Positions 4,312 through 6,597 of a DNA stretch of 6,597 bases are shown piece after piece. The position numbers were made by a program, and so were the translations under genes. Position 1 is the stretch's first letter; each line of letters starts with the position of its first letter. Source of the stretch: an uncultured Oscillospiraceae bacterium (GTDB taxonomy: Bacteria; Bacillota; Clostridia; Oscillospirales; Ruminococcaceae); assembly GCA_910578965.1 (NCBI GenBank), contig CAJTSP010000141.1, positions 1-6,597 of the forward strand. The letters are read 5' to 3'. The notes beneath the pieces are model-generated. The model ran no database searches, had not been told where the DNA came from, and saw nothing but the letters and a program-made list of their open reading frames with translations.

Positions 4312-6597
4312 CTACCGCCCAAGCACCTGCCGGGCGATGTCGGCGCTGGCCTTGGCGTCCCTGGCGTAATAATCCGCCCCTATGCGCTTTGCATACTCGG
4401 GGGTGAGCACTGCACCGCCCACCATCACCCGGCAGGACAGCTTTGCGGCGCGCAGGGCCGCAATGGTGTCCGCCATGGCGGGCAGGGTAGTGGTCATCAG
4501 GGCCGAGAGTCCTACCAGCGGCGCACCGGCCTGCCGCACCGCCTCCACCACCCGCCCGGGCGGGACATCCCGCCCAAGATCGGTTACCTCATAGCCGTAG
4601 TTTTCCAGCACCACCCGCACAATGTTCTTGCCGATGTCGTGCACGTCCCCCTTGACGGTAGCAAGCACGATCCGGCCACGGCCGGCCGAAGCCCCGCCGC
4701 CGGCGCCCATAGCCGCTTTTACCTCCTCAAACGCGGCCTGAGCCGCCGCAGCCGCCTGCAAAAGCTGGGGCAAAAAGAGGACGCCTTTTTCAAAGCCCTC
4801 CCCCACCCGGTCCAGCGCCGGGATCAACTGCCCGTCGACCGCCTCGAGGGGCCCGGCCGTTTCCAGCAGCGCCCGGGCCGCGCCGGCCGCCTCGGCTACA
4901 AGGCCCTTTTCCACCGCCTCTGCCAGGCTCCGGGAAGGCGCCCCAGGCACCGCCGCCCCGCTGTGGGCAGGGTGGAGGCCGGGGCCGGCCCCGGCGTACC
5001 GGGCCACGTAGTCGGCACTTTGAGGGTCCTGCCCGGTGAGCACCCGGAAAGCCGCCACCGCCGCCATCATCCCCTCGCTGCCTGGGTTCATGATGGCAAG
5101 GTCCAGCCCGGCAGCCATCGCCAGGGTCAAAAAGCCGGCGTTGAGATACTCCCGGCAGGGCAGCCCAAAGCTGATGTTCGAGATCCCGAGCAGGGTACGT
5201 ACCCCCAGCTCCTTTTTGCAGGCGGCAAGGGCCTTGAGGGTCTCGGCCGCCGCCTCCTGCTGAGCGCTGGCGGTAAGGGTAAGGCAATCGATATAAATAT
5301 CCTCGGGCGGGATGCCGGCGACAAGGCAGGCGTCTTTGATACGCCTTGCAATGGCAAGCCGCCCCTCGGCCGTGGGTGGGATGCCCTTTTCGTCCAGGGT
5401 GAGGCCCACCACGGCCGCGCCGTATTTTTTGCACAGGGGCAGGATGCTGCCGAGCGCCGCCGCCTCGCCGTTGACCGAATTGACGACCGGCTTGCCGTTG
5501 TACGCCCGCAGCCCCCGCTCGAGGACGGCAGGGCTTGAGGAATCCAACTGCAGGGGCAGGCCGGTTACCGCCTGCACCGCCCGCACCGCAGCTTCCATCA
5601 GGGCGGGCTCATCGACGCCGGGCAGGCCCACATTGAGGTCCAGCACCTGTGCGCCGGCCTCGGCCTGTTCCACCGCCTGGGCGGCAATATATTCCATATC
5701 CCCGGCCCGCAGCGCCTGCTGGAACCGCTTTTTGCCGGTAGGGTTAAGCCGCTCGCCCACCACCGTAATGCCGCTCACCTCCACCGTTTGCACCGGGCTG
5801 CAGAGCACTGAACGCCGCTTGCAGCGCCGGGGCGCGGGGACATCGCCGGCAAAGCTTTGGGCCAGCAGCCGGATAAACTCGGGCGTGGTGCCGCAGCAGC
5901 CTCCCAGCATTGAGACGCCCAGCGGCCTATATGCCTGCATGGCCTCGCAGAAGCTCTCTGCCGTGAGATCGTACCCGCTGCCGTCGGCATGGGGCAGCCC
6001 GGCGTTGGGCTTGACAAAAACCGGAAGCCCCTGCGGTACTGCCGAGCACAGCCGCCTTGCCAGCGGCAGAATCTCGCGCGGGCCAAGCGAACAGTTAATG
6101 CCCAGCGCGTCCGCCCCAAGCCCCGCTGCCGTGGCCGCAAAGCTTTCCACACAGCAGCCGGTAAAGCTGCGGCCGTTCGCCTCAAAGCTCATGGACACCA
6201 GCACCGGCAGGCTGCTGTGCTCCTTTGCCGCGAGCAGCGCCGCCTTTACCTCGTACAGATCGGTCATGGTTTCGAGCAGGACAAGGTCGGCGGCCTTTTT
6301 CCCCGCCTCGATGATCTCGACGTACTCGTTATAAGCGTCCTCAAAGGCGAGGGTACCGGCCGGGGCCAGCAGCTCGCCCAGCGGGCCGATGTCCAGCGCC
6401 ACCAGCGCCCCGTACGGCCCGGCAGCCCGGCGAGCCGCAGTAAGCGCCGCCGGCACTACCTCGGCCACCGTATGCCCGGTACCAGCCAGCTTGCGGGCCG
6501 ACGCGCCAAAGGTGTTGGCACAGAGCACCCGGGCCCCCGCCGCGGCGTACTGGGCGTGGATACCCTCGGGCAGGGCGGGGTCGGCCAGGGCCAGCAG
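4312..6597 (-). CDS. metH: Cobalamin-dependent methionine synthase lacking the activation domain (5' end beyond window)
   Basis: Transfers methyl from 5-methyltetrahydrofolate through methylcobalamin to homocysteine, making methionine and tetrahydrofolate in the cytoplasm. The 761 residues present start inside domain 1 (LLALADPALPEGIH); the frame is open to the right edge, so a GTG at 6528 is internal. Numbering from the edge: homocysteine domain to about 250, with zinc ligands Cys169 (INCSLGP) and Cys234-Cys235 (GGCCGTTPEFIR); pterin-binding domain about 275-535 (VVGERLNPTGKK 279-290, LDLNVG 319-324, LDSSS 351-355, INPGSEGMM region about 502-511); Gly/Ala/Pro linker 535-555; cap helices about 556-628 (EGFEKGVLFLPQLL); B12-binding domain about 642-760 with GDVHDIGKN (650-658), where His653 is the cobalt ligand, and LSALMTTTL (697-705). 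It stops with TAG just after the Rossmann fold, without the roughly 330-residue AdoMet-binding activation domain of E. coli MetH. Such short forms are known, for example in Thermotoga, where reactivation is a separate protein. Identification is secure. Confidence 0.96.
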   Translation of the reverse strand: MLALADPALPEGIHAQYAAAGARVLCANTFGASARKLAGTGHTVAEVVPAALTAARRAAGPYGALVALDIGPLGELLAPAGTLAFEDAYNEYVEIIEAGKKAADLVLLETMTDLYEVKAALLAAKEHSSLPVLVSMSFEANGRSFTGCCVESFAATAAGLGADALGINCSLGPREILPLARRLCSAVPQGLPVFVKPNAGLPHADGSGYDLTAESFCEAMQAYRPLGVSMLGGCCGTTPEFIRLLAQSFAGDVPAPRRCKRRSVLCSPVQTVEVSGITVVGERLNPTGKKRFQQALRAGDMEYIAAQAVEQAEAGAQVLDLNVGLPGVDEPALMEAAVRAVQAVTGLPLQLDSSSPAVLERGLRAYNGKPVVNSVNGEAAALGSILPLCKKYGAAVVGLTLDEKGIPPTAEGRLAIARRIKDACLVAGIPPEDIYIDCLTLTASAQQEAAAETLKALAACKKELGVRTLLGISNISFGLPCREYLNAGFLTLAMAAGLDLAIMNPGSEGMMAAVAAFRVLTGQDPQSADYVARYAGAGPGLHPAHSGAAVPGAPSRSLAEAVEKGLVAEAAGAARALLETAGPLEAVDGQLIPALDRVGEGFEKGVLFLPQLLQAAAAAQAAFEEVKAAMGAGGGASAGRGRIVLATVKGDVHDIGKNIVRVVLENYGYEVTDLGRDVPPGRVVEAVRQAGAPLVGLSALMTTTLPAMADTIAALRAAKLSCRVMVGGAVLTPEYAKRIGADYYARDAKASADIARQVLGR
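4978..4995. repeat. Perfect 18-base G+C palindrome in the metH linker
   Basis: GCCGGGGCCGGCCCCGGC is fully self-complementary and in frame with metH, where its six codons encode Ala-Gly-Ala-Gly-Pro-Gly. It falls in the flexible linker between the pterin and cap domains, where sequence is little constrained. It may be slippage-grown low complexity or an mRNA hairpin. Confidence 0.55.

Noticed and set aside
3220..5538. Plus-strand open frame of 772 codons spanning the MBOAT 5' part, the spacer and most of the metH 3' half.
   Set aside because: It is antisense to two clear genes, its translation is rich in Gly, His, Arg, Pro and Gln with no recognisable domain, and long antisense frames are expected in DNA this rich in G and C.
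1..6597. CRISPR arrays, tRNA or rRNA genes, transposases, phage genes, toxin-antitoxin pairs and riboswitches.
   Set aside because: None was seen on either strand; coding density is high and all genes have metabolic or surface roles.

Overview
The window looks like chromosomal DNA of a G+C-rich gut Firmicute, most plausibly from the Oscillospiraceae/Ruminococcaceae (Clostridia). The reasons are strong AGGAGG-type ribosome binding sites, close kinship by eye of the proteins to clostridial GH13, MBOAT and DltD-like families, a methionine synthase without its activation domain, and a very G- and C-rich third codon position. The taxon is an inference.

All four genes lie on the minus strand, so they are read from the right edge to the left. 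From right to left: (1) 6597-4312, metH, cobalamin-dependent methionine synthase, whose 5' end lies outside the window. It carries the homocysteine, methyltetrahydrofolate, cap and B12-binding modules and stops straight after the B12 domain. (2) 4311-4069, a 243-base spacer with four perfect inverted repeats or palindromes and no convincing gene, promoter or U-tract terminator. (3) 4068-2599, an MBOAT-family membrane O-acyltransferase (AlgI/DltB-like). (4) 2517-1000, a membrane-anchored SGNH/DltD-like protein with an extra C-terminal domain that resembles the ILEI/FAM3 fold family. (5) 966-1, the N-terminal 322 residues of a cytoplasmic GH13 alpha-amylase-type enzyme, cut by the left edge with its whole catalytic triad present.

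The MBOAT, SGNH and GH13 genes are separated by only 81 and 33 bases and each has its own Shine-Dalgarno, so they probably form one transcription unit. MBOAT plus SGNH is a known two-component arrangement: the MBOAT protein passes an acyl group across the membrane and the extracytoplasmic SGNH protein places it on (or removes it from) a surface polymer. The polymer is unknown here. The amylase is probably a metabolic neighbour rather than part of the acylation machine. metH is a separate housekeeping function upstream; whether its transcript continues into the MBOAT operon cannot be settled from sequence.

No RNA gene, mobile element, CRISPR array or riboswitch was seen. The window is mostly ordinary; the points worth a second look are the ILEI-like tail and altered catalytic motif of the SGNH protein, and the structured spacer.
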